Assembly: GCF_003945595.2 (NCBI RefSeq)
Contig: NW_024104286.1
Span: 1,054,001 to 1,118,000 of the forward strand
Reading direction: 5' to 3'
Length of the DNA stretch: 64,000 bases
From: Pipra filicauda
Taxonomy: Eukaryota > Chordata > Aves > Passeriformes > Pipridae
Positions 39,501-51,500 of this stretch are shown in pieces. Below the pieces are notes generated by a model. It made no database searches, had not been told where the DNA came from, and saw only the letters and a list, made by a program, of their open reading frames with translations. How positions within the stretch are numbered: position 1 is the first letter of the stretch; each line of letters begins with the position of its first letter. A program made the translations under genes and the position numbers.

Positions 39501-42500
39501 AACTGGGTATTAAAGGTAATCTCTCACAAGTACCAATAGGCACTAAATAAAAATAGAAACTTATCATTGTAAGATGTTTAACGTGGCCATTTAAAAGCTG
39601 TATTAGCCTGAGTTGTGGTCATAAGCAAGACTGAACCTGGCAGATAGAAATGTGAATAGAGACAGTTTCTCTGTAATAACATGGGTTCCCAAGAATCTAT
39701 ACCTAAAGATGCCCCTGCTCAGATGCACCACTATTACAGCAAATTTATGAGAGAATGTCCATCTGGGATGCTTAGTCTGCATGAATTCAAGAGACTTTTG
39801 GATATTCCGGGGACGGATCCACAGGTTGATCTATACATTAAACGAGTGTTCGACATCTTTGATCTGAACCACGTAAGCCTTATTTTCCTTATTTATTTTT
39901 TATCTCATGCTATTGCTTTGTTTGTGAGTTGTAGCCTGCAGGGTCTTCTTTGTGCTCTGCTCCCAAAACTGCTATTGTGGTTGTCATTATGGTTGTCATT
40001 ATGGTGTACTAGAGGTGAAGAAGTGGGACTGTGCTGTAAGGGCTTGGAATAGGAATTTCGTTGGTACTTTCCAGGGGCACTTAAAAAATGTCAAGAAACA
40101 ATTCTGAAAATGAGATGTAATTTCCAGCTCACTGGTTATTCTTCTATCCATTACTTATCCTCTGCTTGTATATAAGCATATGAAAACATTGTTGTGCTCA
40201 AAGTTACTAGGTTCTTACAACAAGGTTAGACAGAGGGGAAATATGGTCTGCACTTAACCGAAGATGAAGCGCAATGTAGATAAATGGATTTTCCCAAAGT
40301 ACTATATTGAACCTGTGGCAGAGAGGAAAATGTAACTCAGATGAGGTGATCACATACAGTGTACAAGTTAGAAGACAAAACAGACTACTGAATGAAGAGG
40401 TCAAGTAGTTTCTCCAGGCTGTATTTCTAATTTAGCCTCCCTCCTACTGCAATAACTACTTGTGATTGCAATCAGCTCTCTGTAATGTAGCTGGCTCCCA
40501 CACAGACAACATATATTTTCCTTAGCTGAAGACATGGTCATCTGGTACTTCCATGTAGCACCTTTCACTAGGTGTAGAAAACCTTAGTCTACGTGGCTGT
40601 GGAGGGAAAGAGCATTTGCTCACCTTTAGTTGCTGTGGCAGTGGCCAAACACATTTAACATAGGAACCATATGCTAATTGTTGCTTTTCTATCTGGTGTT
40701 ACAGAGCTGTGTCGCCCTGCTCTGCAGGCAGTCATCACTCAGGTAGATCACTAGCCTGTGAGCATTTGTAAAGGTGTGTTAGGTTTTTAGAGGATCAACC
40801 TGGCTAGGGAAGGATGTCAGACAAACAAATCTAAAACCGGTTTATTCAAGACACAAAAAAAAAACCAGAAAGGAATAATTTGAGATGCAAGATTTAAATC
40901 CTGGGCTCGCAACAGCTTTTTACAGAGCTTTACAGGTTTGTTGTATTTTAATCTCTATTCAGCACAATGATTATATTCCTGTTGCCATATAGTCTTTTTC
41001 TTTTTCTAGCATTGTTAACACTGCTCTGTTTTCTTAACTTTTTTTCCTTTATTACAGCAACTAATGACCACTATGTTTCAGGAATACCTTTAGAAACAAC
41101 CAGCATCGATCAAACACTTTTCACGTACAGGGCTGTGACAGTTTTTATTTAATTAAGCTGGGAATAAATTGGCAAAGCCCAGCTTCTCAGGGCAAGAAAA
41201 AAGGAGTGGTTTATGCTGTTGATGAGGTAAACTACGATGATCTCTTTATTCCATGCACTCACTTTTTGTCCTATAACCTTTCTACAGCTTTTTCTCCTCC
41301 CTAGGGCTTTTGGCAAAAATGTAGACTTTGATCCTGAAAAATGCTTTTTAGTTAAGTACAGTTGAAGAGTGATCAGTGGATGGCTGACTGGGAGTATCAC
41401 ACAGTGGGCTCTGAAATGGCAGCTATGATTGTACAAAGGGGACAATATCCTTCCTTGACATTATGTAGAACATTTAGGCACTGTGCAGTATTATACAGAT
41501 GATAATCTTTCATCTCCAAGCCATAGAAATTAATGAATGTAAGTGGTTGCAAGCACAATGCACAAATTCAGAAATAATTTGGACATTTGAGCTTTTGCTT
41601 ACGTTCAGTTCCTTCAGTGCTATAACAACTTCTCCAGTAAGTAGATTAAAATTTTGTTTCCTTTGCTACTGTATTCTTGTCTGGTTTTTGCTTTCCAATA
41701 AAGGGGTCACTATTCCAGTGAGTGGCAAAGTACACAAAATTTCTTGATAGAAATTATTTCCTTCCTCTTAATAATACTCTTTATATAGAAGTGTTGTTAG
41801 ACAGCTACCATAGTCACAGTCATAGAATATTCTGAACAAACTTGGACCTTCTCCCATGCTTCCTCCAGCTGACTTTTTGTAGATATATTAGCTGACCTTT
41901 TTCCTTTTCTAACCATGGCTTAATAGTGAGGGTTTACTGTTTAAAATTGTTATGACTTCTATTGCTTAAGTTTATCATAAGAGCATATAGTTAACAGTTG
42001 ATCTAAATCTAAAGAAACTCATAATGGAAAACTTGAGTCATTTAATATGGTCTTCTACTCTCAGCATAAAAGATACTTTTCCCATGTAGGCTTCCGTTTC
42101 CTCAAAATAGGAATCTGCTCAGAAAGCTCTGCTATATAGGGTTAGCCCTGAGATTAATCTACAATTCCTGTTATAGCAGTCTAATACCTCTTGAGTTAAG
42201 CTGGGGAGATCCATGCTTGGAGGTATTCCATCATAGAATAAAATGATAAAACACTCATGGAAATGTGCATAGACTTTCTCCTCTGTGTTTCATGTATGCC
42301 CAGCTAAAAACCTCTAGCATGTAAGGTGTAGAATATTAACGTGTATCGTGGGATGCCAATGGGACTGTGGCACAGGGAGGTAATTACAGTTGTGACTTGC
42401 ATTTCACCTCCTCATTAGCCTTCCTGCTTCCAGCTGAAGCCTGTTACAGACATCCTTCTCCTTCTTAGGATTGTTATTTAAAAAGAAAACAACTTTCCAG

Positions 42501-45500
42501 TAGATTGAAAATAGTTAAAAAGGAATTATGGCAGCACGGTAAGTTTTTTTGACAATTTATGATTGATTGAAAGACCAATCAAAACTTGCGTCACTCAGGT
42601 TGTCCAGATAAATACCAACAGGAATTCAGTTGCAAGACAAGCCTTATCATTCCCTGTATTTCTTCAGGTTGGAGATTTCCCCACTCATGGAGATTACTAT
42701 GGCCAGTGGATGTATGACAGGGAAGGGTACGTCTTCACAGGGCAATTCAACGCCATGCAGAGACTGAGGTCAGCTCTGGTCTTGGCAGCAGGCAGACTGT
42801 GTAAGCTCAGAGCATTGCACTAACCGACCATGCCAAAATGCTGCTGTGGTGGTATGGCTTCTGGGACTCAGCTCCTGTGCTTATATGTGTCAGAGCATAG
42901 GACTGTACAGGGAATCACACCTCTGGCTCAACAGTGTGCACTCGCTCAATGTACAAAGGCTATTTCCAGTCAGGGCCTGTTTCTGTGGGAGGTTAGGGAC
43001 AAAGGTAATGCCTTAAAAACTTTCTTCTCAAGAGTGTACTAAATAAATGCTAACCATTTCTGGTGTCTCTCTTGTGCAGATCACCAGCAGATATGTAATT
43101 AAATGACCTTATACACCAAGTACACAGATGTCTTCAATTTTTCGATATTTCTTAAAAACAAGGGCTATATGTGAAGACTTTTCAGCCCTTATTTGACCTC
43201 TGTGGGATGTTTTGCTAATAATTAAACAAACAAACAAACAAACAAATACGCTAACAAAGTTTGAAAGTTGTTTTCTTCATCCTTCTTTGCGGCACTGAAA
43301 AATAAAGATGCTGAATGTTCAGAACTGTAACTGGAAAGTTAACTTTCCTGGAGATTATCACAAGCAGTGCAGGAGGTGGCATTTCAGCAAAAGTTTTTAT
43401 TGATGACTCATACATGAATACTTGTAAGCATTATTCATATAATGACATTGGCAGTATAATAAATGGTAGGTTTATCTTCTGCCACAGCTTTCCAATGAAA
43501 ACCTTCGAAAATAATATCTTTATTAAAATACAAGTCCATTGAAATTAATTTTTTAAAGGACCCTGTTTATTAGATTGTAAAAGAGTCCCTCTTTAGGGAA
43601 AAATTATCTCAGTCTTCTTCAACCTTAAACTGTTTGTAATATAAAAATGATAAGTCTGCAGGTACATACAAATAAATTTAATTCTTCCAACTTTTTTATT
43701 ACCTCTGCATCTCAGTCCACACACAATGTCATGCAGTTCTGGTTCATGTATCCTACTGATGAATTTTAGAGGGGAAACAGCTATGTTTATCTAAAATACC
43801 TCAGTAGTTGCCAAGTATACTGATGTATATTTGGGTTTCTGTAAGAATATGTATTTCAGAGTGATTATATCTGTCAAAATGAGGTTCCACTGATGTTAAA
43901 GGAGAAAACATCTAGGAAAATAATGTCTGCTGTATCCATAATATAGTTGGAAGTGTTAGTTGATCTTAAGCAGAACTAAGGAAAAATTCTATAGTCAGCA
44001 CTGCTACTATTTAACACTTATTCTAAAATACCTTCTTTCTTTAAAACAGAAACCCAGATCATTGCCATTCACTCTCACTGGCTTGCAGATAGGTTTTGCC
44101 ACTACTAAAAATAAAAACTGAATACTGTGATAATTGATTGATTGTGTTCTTACGACCTGTGAAGGACAAAATTTGCATAACCATTTAACGTGAAGATACC
44201 TACTGAAAAGGGGATGTGCTATTGTAGTTCTCTTACTGCTTCTTTTCTCATTAATTGAAACTACTTACAGGAATATCTGTCAGTTGCTTTGTAAGAAAAT
44301 CGGATTTTAAAAGGTAGGATTACGGTGAAGAGCAAAGAAGATTAATAGGTATGTGGCACTGAAGGAAAATTATGCAAGTTCAAGGATTTTCTGTTAATAT
44401 TTATAAAGCATTGGACAGACCACAAGCACTATTTTTTTCTACACTTCGTATGCAGAGATAAAGTTGGTAGATGCACAAAAAATGACACTCCCCAGCAGTT
44501 TTAGAAATCTTTAGATAAGGCACCAGTTGATGTCAATCTTTAATCATTTTTCTAGCTTGTGCTTTTCATTTAAAATTTAAAGTAGTTCTCTGATAAAATA
44601 CAGTTCATCTGACATAATTATGCAGATTAGAATGATAAAAAACATTTTAAAAGGAATCAATTTTAAAATATAAAGTTTAAAGGGCTGTTTGATGTAGAAC
44701 AGATAATAAGGAAAGCAAAAATGTGTCACTTCAATAGATCTTCATTGTGTGTCAATATTGCAATGTAAACTAAATCTCAGGCTACCTTTTTTTTCCTGAA
44801 GAATAATTGTTTCCCTTCACTCCATGTACTTTGCACAATCCTGACAAGTGTTGGGAGGTAGACTACCTTTCCTTTTTTTTTTTTGTCCTAGCTCCTTCCC
44901 CACTGTCCTGCTGTGTCTTTATAGTTTAGATTTTCAGGTAGACTTTTCATCACCTGATTTTGTGTTCTGTATATAAATAGATGTTATCTTTGGTTATAGG
45001 GGCATGAATGTGATTAGCCAAGTGCATCTTCTTTGGTATTGTAGTAGAAGGACATAAGAGCCATTTGGCCATGAAATTCTCTGTGAAAGCAGTGGCTGCA
45101 CCTCATATTCCATGAAAAGCATGCAAATGTTCACAGAAAGATGTGATATTTCTCAGAGGTCTTTTGTCGATTATTGTAACTTATTCTTCATTTGACTTTC
45201 AGTTGTTTTCTCCCTCCAGTTTTTCCCTCTTCTTAAGAATTGTGAGAGACAGAAGAATATTATTTTCATCTATATGAGGCAATTGGTCTAGAGATTCTAG
45301 TGAAGACTATTTTGTTAAAGATTGACGTGGCCCAACTTCGCAAGAGTAAGCTGGCACTATGTGTTAGCTGCCTTCCACATATTCACAGAAGGTAGGAAGA
45401 GCCCTTAAAGGATGAAATAAAATGAGTGCTGGTGATCAGTGCTTCAGAAACTACCTAGAATCTAAATCTTAAGTGTTTCCACCTCTTGTGGGATTAACTA

Positions 45501-48500
45501 TAATGGCTCAGGGCATCTTGATAACTCTCCTTTGCTAGAAAATATTATTTTCAGTTGGACTTTCTTTCTCAGATTGTCTTGCTCTGATGTGTCCTCAGAA
45601 CCAGGAATAGTTGCTTTGATATGAATTTTCAGGCTGCCTAAGGAACTGCTTAGCCTGTTGGCTGCATCCTTATATGTTTGCAGACAACCAAAGCTGATAC
45701 AATAAAATCAGGTGAAATAGTTAATAGTTATGCAAAGGAGGAAAAGTAAGGATGATAATCAGAAATATTTTCCAAACTTTCCTGAACAGCTCTCCTCTTT
45801 TGTATCCTAAGTCACTGAATAGTGGTGCAAACATAAGTTCAACAACACCCATAACGTTAAGGAAGTTTTCAGTCTGAAATGACTCCCTGGACACTTTTCT
45901 TAGCTTACTGTAACCAGCCAGTTTAACCAAGGCAATAACGTTGCAGAAGCAGCATCTGCATTACACACTACACTGTGGGGCCGAGAGCCACATAAGCTGA
46001 TCTTGTGTCAAGGCAGGCTATGTTTTACATTATTCCTTTTCCACGGTTCTTGTGTTGGCCCAGCACATGTAGCACTTCCACTTTGCCCGGAGCTGTTTAA
46101 CTCTCACTTTTTCTTACTTTGAAGCCTTTTTCACTCTCACAATTGCCTCCAATAATTCCTCACAACAAGAAATGCTTAAAAAATTTATTATCATGACAGT
46201 CACAGCAATAAAAAACTGTGTCAAAAAGTTAATCAGCTTCTAAACCAAGGGTTAGAAGAAAATAAGAATCTAGAGATGTCTTAGCCAGAAAGAATTCTTC
46301 TGTCAGAAGTAACAAAAACAGTTCTTACTTCCTGAAATATTTGGACATTTTGAAGGTGAGATGTACAAATCCTTTTCCCATTAGTTTCAGGCACAATCCA
46401 ACCAAAGCAACAAAAACAACAAAGCCAAATAATTTGTTTCTCTTTAATCTGGAGTAATGTTGCATAAAATTATCTCAAATGTAAAGTGACTAGCCTGATT
46501 ACTGTAAATGAGGAGGTTAAATTGTGCTTTGCTGTGTGCAAGGCAGTGTAGTTATATAATTTTTCTCAGCATGCTTAAGTGCCTTTGAAAGGTGCAGTAC
46601 CCTTTTTAAAAATTCTATGCAATAAGGACTATGTTCTATGAATATTTCACCTGGTTCCATGAAGCACTATTTATTTATAGACTGGTCTTAGGAATGTCTT
46701 TTTTCTCCTTCTGAACCACCTCCCACATTTTTTATGTTCAGTTTTATATATTGATTCTGTTACTTTGTAAGGACGTTCCACAATTATTGGTGCAATTTCA
46801 TAATCTTAATTTTGTTTCCTAGCGGTTTGGCACAGGACTCACTGCTCTGATAGCGCAGACTTATGCCGTAATAACGTGTAATTACCAGCTAAAAGCCTAC
46901 ATTATCATTAAAATCATCACTTGCTTAATTTAAGTACAGTTGAATTCTTGACTATAGGATTTGACAGTATGTGTTCTGAGTTATGACATAAAAGTTTTGG
47001 ACCAGAGGTAAAAAATGCCTATTAGTGCCACAGCACCATCAAGCATAGAAAGCCAATTCTATGGGACATTAAAGTGATATCTGTCTCAGATTTCCACTAC
47101 AGCATTGCACAATTTAGTGGCTTTTTCTTTTTTTTTTTTTTTTCCTTTCAAAAAGATAATCTGAATTTTGAAGTTTTTCTCTTTAAAAATCCTAATTTCA
47201 AAATATTCAAACAGACAAGTCCTATTAAGTAATATTCCGATTGCAGTTTCCTTGCATCGCACAGCCTTGACACGTAGCTGGATTGGATTAGGTTATGAGG
47301 TGGGGCAGCCCTACTCACAGTGCACACCATGGAGTGTCCCCACCCCACTGAACAGCCTCTTCCTTGCCATCTTTGCACAGCGTGCCCAGGCTCACTGCTT
47401 TTGCCACAGAGATTTGCTACACTTGGGCAGAGGGTCCATCCCACTGTAGAGGATGCCTGGGCCAAAGGCATGGTTTGTGCATAGGGCAAGGCTTAAGCTC
47501 TGCCAGGGGAGGTTTAGGTTGGTTATTAGGAGGAAATTCTTTGCAGAGAGGGTAATCAGGCATTGGAATGGGCTGCTCAGGGAAGTGGTGGATTCTCCAT
47601 CCCTGGAGGTTTTTAAGATGAGACTGGATGTGGCACTTAGTGCCATGGTCTGGTAACCATGGTGGTAGTGGATCAAGGGTTGGACTTGGTGATCTTGGAG
47701 GTCCTTTCCAACCCGGCTGATTCTATGATTCTATGATACTCCATCCACCCATGCTTTGGCAGGTGGCTGTTGGAGGTCTCCTTTCACAGCAGGACACAGC
47801 ACCTGAGATCTGCAGGTTAAGGAAGCCCAGCCCGCAGGTCCCGTATGAAGCTGTAATGCTGACCACGTTGCACAAGAGACCTAGAGAAAATGAATTGTTG
47901 CCAAAAAGTACTGACAGTGAAAATCCAGCACCTAGAGGTTTGGTCAAGCGATTCTTTGGCTTTATGTTTTTTTCTTTAACATGGATTAAATGTGTATCAC
48001 ATGTATTTTTACTGAATGTCCTCCAGAAACAAATGTAGCAAAACTCAATGTTAGTCACTATAGAAAGGGAGGAATGTGAAAGAATGATGAATTTCAAATT
48101 TATTTAAAAGTAAACTTAATTGTCTACACAATCTCCTATTGAGCTGTGCTACATCTGTTCCTATACTCCCTGACTGTTTTTAAAACAAAAGAAAGGGGTT
48201 AGAGTTGTTTCCTCCACAGTTACTCAGGGACAAAAATTATTCATCAAACTGAAGCAACTACACTTTTCTAACAAACATGTTTCTTTGAAAATTTAATTTA
48301 AGTGTAAGCAAATTAGCTTGTACTCTGCAGTTTTCACTGAGCTTAAAAAGCATTTGGAGCGCATTACTACCATTACCAGCTAACACTGTAATTTTGTCAC
48401 TGTAATTTTGTGAATAGGCAATGAAGATTAACTTTGTACAATTAATCATAATTGCTTTTAAATATTACATGTTAAATTATGATGTATATAAAGGGGAAAG

Positions 48501-51500
48501 TAATTTTAATATGAAAAATTCAGGAATCTGCTTCTTTTATTTAAAGACATTTTAAGCATTTTTTAAAAGCACAACTATCTTTTTTTTCTATTAATTTCCT
48601 TATTAATTAAGAATAGAGCAGTAAGAGGTTTACATTTTCTTCTTTTTCCCCTTTATCATTTAAGTATTTATTTAAAACATAAAAAGTATGCAAACATGAC
48701 TCACATTTGCTGGTGACAGTGTTGCTGGTGAGAAACACTTTAAAATACTTCTTGCAGAAAAAATGCAGCAGAAATTGAATGTGGTGGTTTAACTAACATT
48801 TTACTTCACTGAAGTCCTTTATCTGATAATACCAAGTAGTTTAGGCAATGAAAGTATATGTGAGTAACTTTTAGGAGTCTTTTTGCACACATCCCTTGAG
48901 ATTCTAACAGCATTATATAAATGCATCTGACATACTCTGCCAAATAGAGCATCTTTGCTGCTAAGAGATGTGTATGTGTTCAATGTCCTTTTCCTGGAAG
49001 TTTGTCCTGTTACATATTTGGGTTTGTCAAACAAGAAAAATTTGCTTGAATTCTCAGCAAGAAATTTGCTGGAAAATGTGTTACTGTGGTTATATTTTTT
49101 GTGGGATTTCTTTCTCTTTTGCCTACTGCTTTGTTTTAAGTTGGGAAAGATGCTCCTAAAAGCACAGGGAGAAGCTCAAAATTAGAAAGCTGAACACCAC
49201 CATCCAGGAGAGGATGGGAAAGGGCTAGGTCTTTCCAGTACAGCCTTCTCAGGCACTACTATGCCATGATGCAGGCTGAGCAGAGGCCACAGCCCAATGC
49301 CTCGGTGACTTCCCTGTCTCTCTGCTTCTCCAGTAATCTGGAAAGAAAATTCTGCTTGATGGCAGGGAGTTGGGGGGTAGTGGTTAATTTTAAAGAAAGA
49401 AAACTGTTTGTCATCTTAACGTTTAGGATTTCACCAGGTTTTACCAGGGGAGTGTACAAGCCAGGACGCAGAGCTGGTTCTGCATTTCCAACTCCTCCGA
49501 CACAAAGGTCCAGGTAATTTCCAGGTCGCCAGACCTTGCAGGTCCTCTTCATCTGGGCAAAGCAGAACCTTGTGTAACAGTCTGGTCAATACAGCCTCAT
49601 CTCTTTATGTAACTGTTGGTGTGCAATGATTACAAAACCGCTTAACAAGTCTGCAGCTCCCAATTCCCTGCTTTGTTCTTCATCCCTCTCTAATAGTCTT
49701 TGCTTGCTGAGGTCTCTCCCGCCTCATGACAAATGCCAGCTTTATTTACTTACAAAACCGGTGATTCTGGCCATAGCCTGTAGGGTATCTGGAGCTCTGT
49801 CCAATCCCCAAACTCCAATATCAGACCCTAGGGATGTGTCAAAGTAACAGAGGTACAAGTAGCTGTGTATTTCTTCAATAATGTGTATGCAAACTTTGAG
49901 GAACAGCTGAAAGTATTAAGAAGGAAAAACAAAGGAAGGATGGTTGGACTTAATGATCTGGGAGGCCTTTTCCAGCCAAAATGATTCCATGAAATGAGGG
50001 AAGATGAAGTGGAGTGAAATGAATCCTCCTTTAGATTTCTGAGGGCAGAGAAAGAAGTGTTATATTTGAAATAGGGTGCAGAGAGAAAAAGAGAAGCACA
50101 TAGGATTAGCTATAAATTTCACAGTTATTCTGAGCTGTTGATCTATGCCTCCTCCCTCTGTCTTAAGAGGTTTAAGTAGTATTCTGAAAGACAGGGGGTG
50201 GGAAAGGAAGGTAGCTTAATGACCTAAGCCCTAGGTTTGAAATACCTGGACCATCTATATCTGTGCACTTATTAATCCCGATAAACCATTTGAGCTATTC
50301 TCCTGGTCTCAGGTTGAGTTCAGAGATTTTTCAGGAGCAAATTTTGGAAAAAAGGCACTGCTTATTTTGTATAGACTCTTGTTAGAGTCCTCCAAGTAAG
50401 ACGATGAGGTCACTCACCAGAGGGTTTTGCAGGGACAGAAACTGTCCCTTTCCACATGTGTAGCCACCATGTGTGGCGGGACATGGCTGACTATCCCTGT
50501 AGCATTGTCACTGTCAGGAAGTCAGTCAGGTAAGAGCTAGGCAGCCAAAACACCAAGTTCGGCTCACTCTGGCGCAAGCTTTCATAACCATGCTGTTTCA
50601 TATCAGCTACGTATTCATAGCTGACAAGTCAATTATTTTTAATCTCTATAGTTCATAGTCATAGTCATAAGAGTTTTTTAAGGATCTGTGAAGATTAGCA
50701 ATGCTATTCTGGGAATGGAAGGGTAATGCCCTCCTACAGATCCAGGGCTGGGGTATTAATGGCCATCATGTAACACGACGATGTCTCATGGTCTGGCTTT
50801 GTCCTCAGAGGACACACAACTCTGTCCTCACCCAATAATGGTGAACAGCCTCCAGCAACAGCATGTAGACTGACATTCCAAAGCAAAAACCTCTCATAAA
50901 ATGATAAAATTAAATTCCTTTCTCCTCGGGAGATCCAGTAACTAATGAAAAACTGAAATAGGCCCTGGACCTCAGGCAGCGGCAGTCAGAGCCAGTGGTG
51001 CCCTCAGAGTCCTGAGGACCAATTTCACATCATCAGTAAACTTTCCTGTCATTTTTGGAGCCTCCCTTTGTCTTTGTTGTGTGAATCAAACTGTTCCAAG
51101 TGGCTTAAAAAAATCACTTATCAGCGAAAGCAAAACAAGTTACAAAAGTGCAGTATCAAAGGGCAAGTAAATTATATAATCCACCACTGGTAATCAGTTC
51201 TGCTTATTATGTTGTTGGGATTGTTTTTAAATTTTATTTTCTTACTATTTATTTTATTATTTTTACAGTAGCCCTTTCCTTGTGAATTAATGACGTCCTA
51301 ACGAGCAACAGATACTTTACTGTGCATGCTGCACATAGTGATGTTTTACAGAGCCCAGAGATACATAAAGACTTACCTGGATACTTGTAATGTGAATTAT
51401 TATAGAGCAGCAGATAGGTAAATCAGCACAGCAGTATTCTTTTAATAACATCATAACACATTTATTGCATTATTTGTTGTACTCACAGAACCACAGGATG

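Larger units (their letters stand above)
27511..39680 (+). other. GUCA1C intron 1, part between exons 1a and 1b
   Basis: It contains the hairpin at 29637, the triple repeat at 32608, the solo LTR at 37621-38114, and several orphan frames (29190-29570 minus, 32661-33029 plus, 33050-33523 plus, 35552-35971 minus) that I cannot tie to a family. No copy of GCAP exons 2-4 was found here. Confidence 0.6.

Noticed and set aside
40700..40960. Possible LTR piece near 40.8 kb
   Set aside because: No TG/CA termini, duplication or recognisable LTR motifs could be paired.
41810..41850. TCATAGAAT as a reverse-oriented CR1 tail
   Set aside because: The following sequence does not match the CR1 3' end beyond about 10 bases.
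47392..47676. Overlapping frames on both strands near 47.4-47.7 kb
   Set aside because: They cover a CR1 3' end; the plus frame is the usual relic reading of that repeat.
47723..48097. 124-codon minus and 101-codon plus frames after the CR1 tail
   Set aside because: Both overlap each other and the repeat end, and neither has a family signature.
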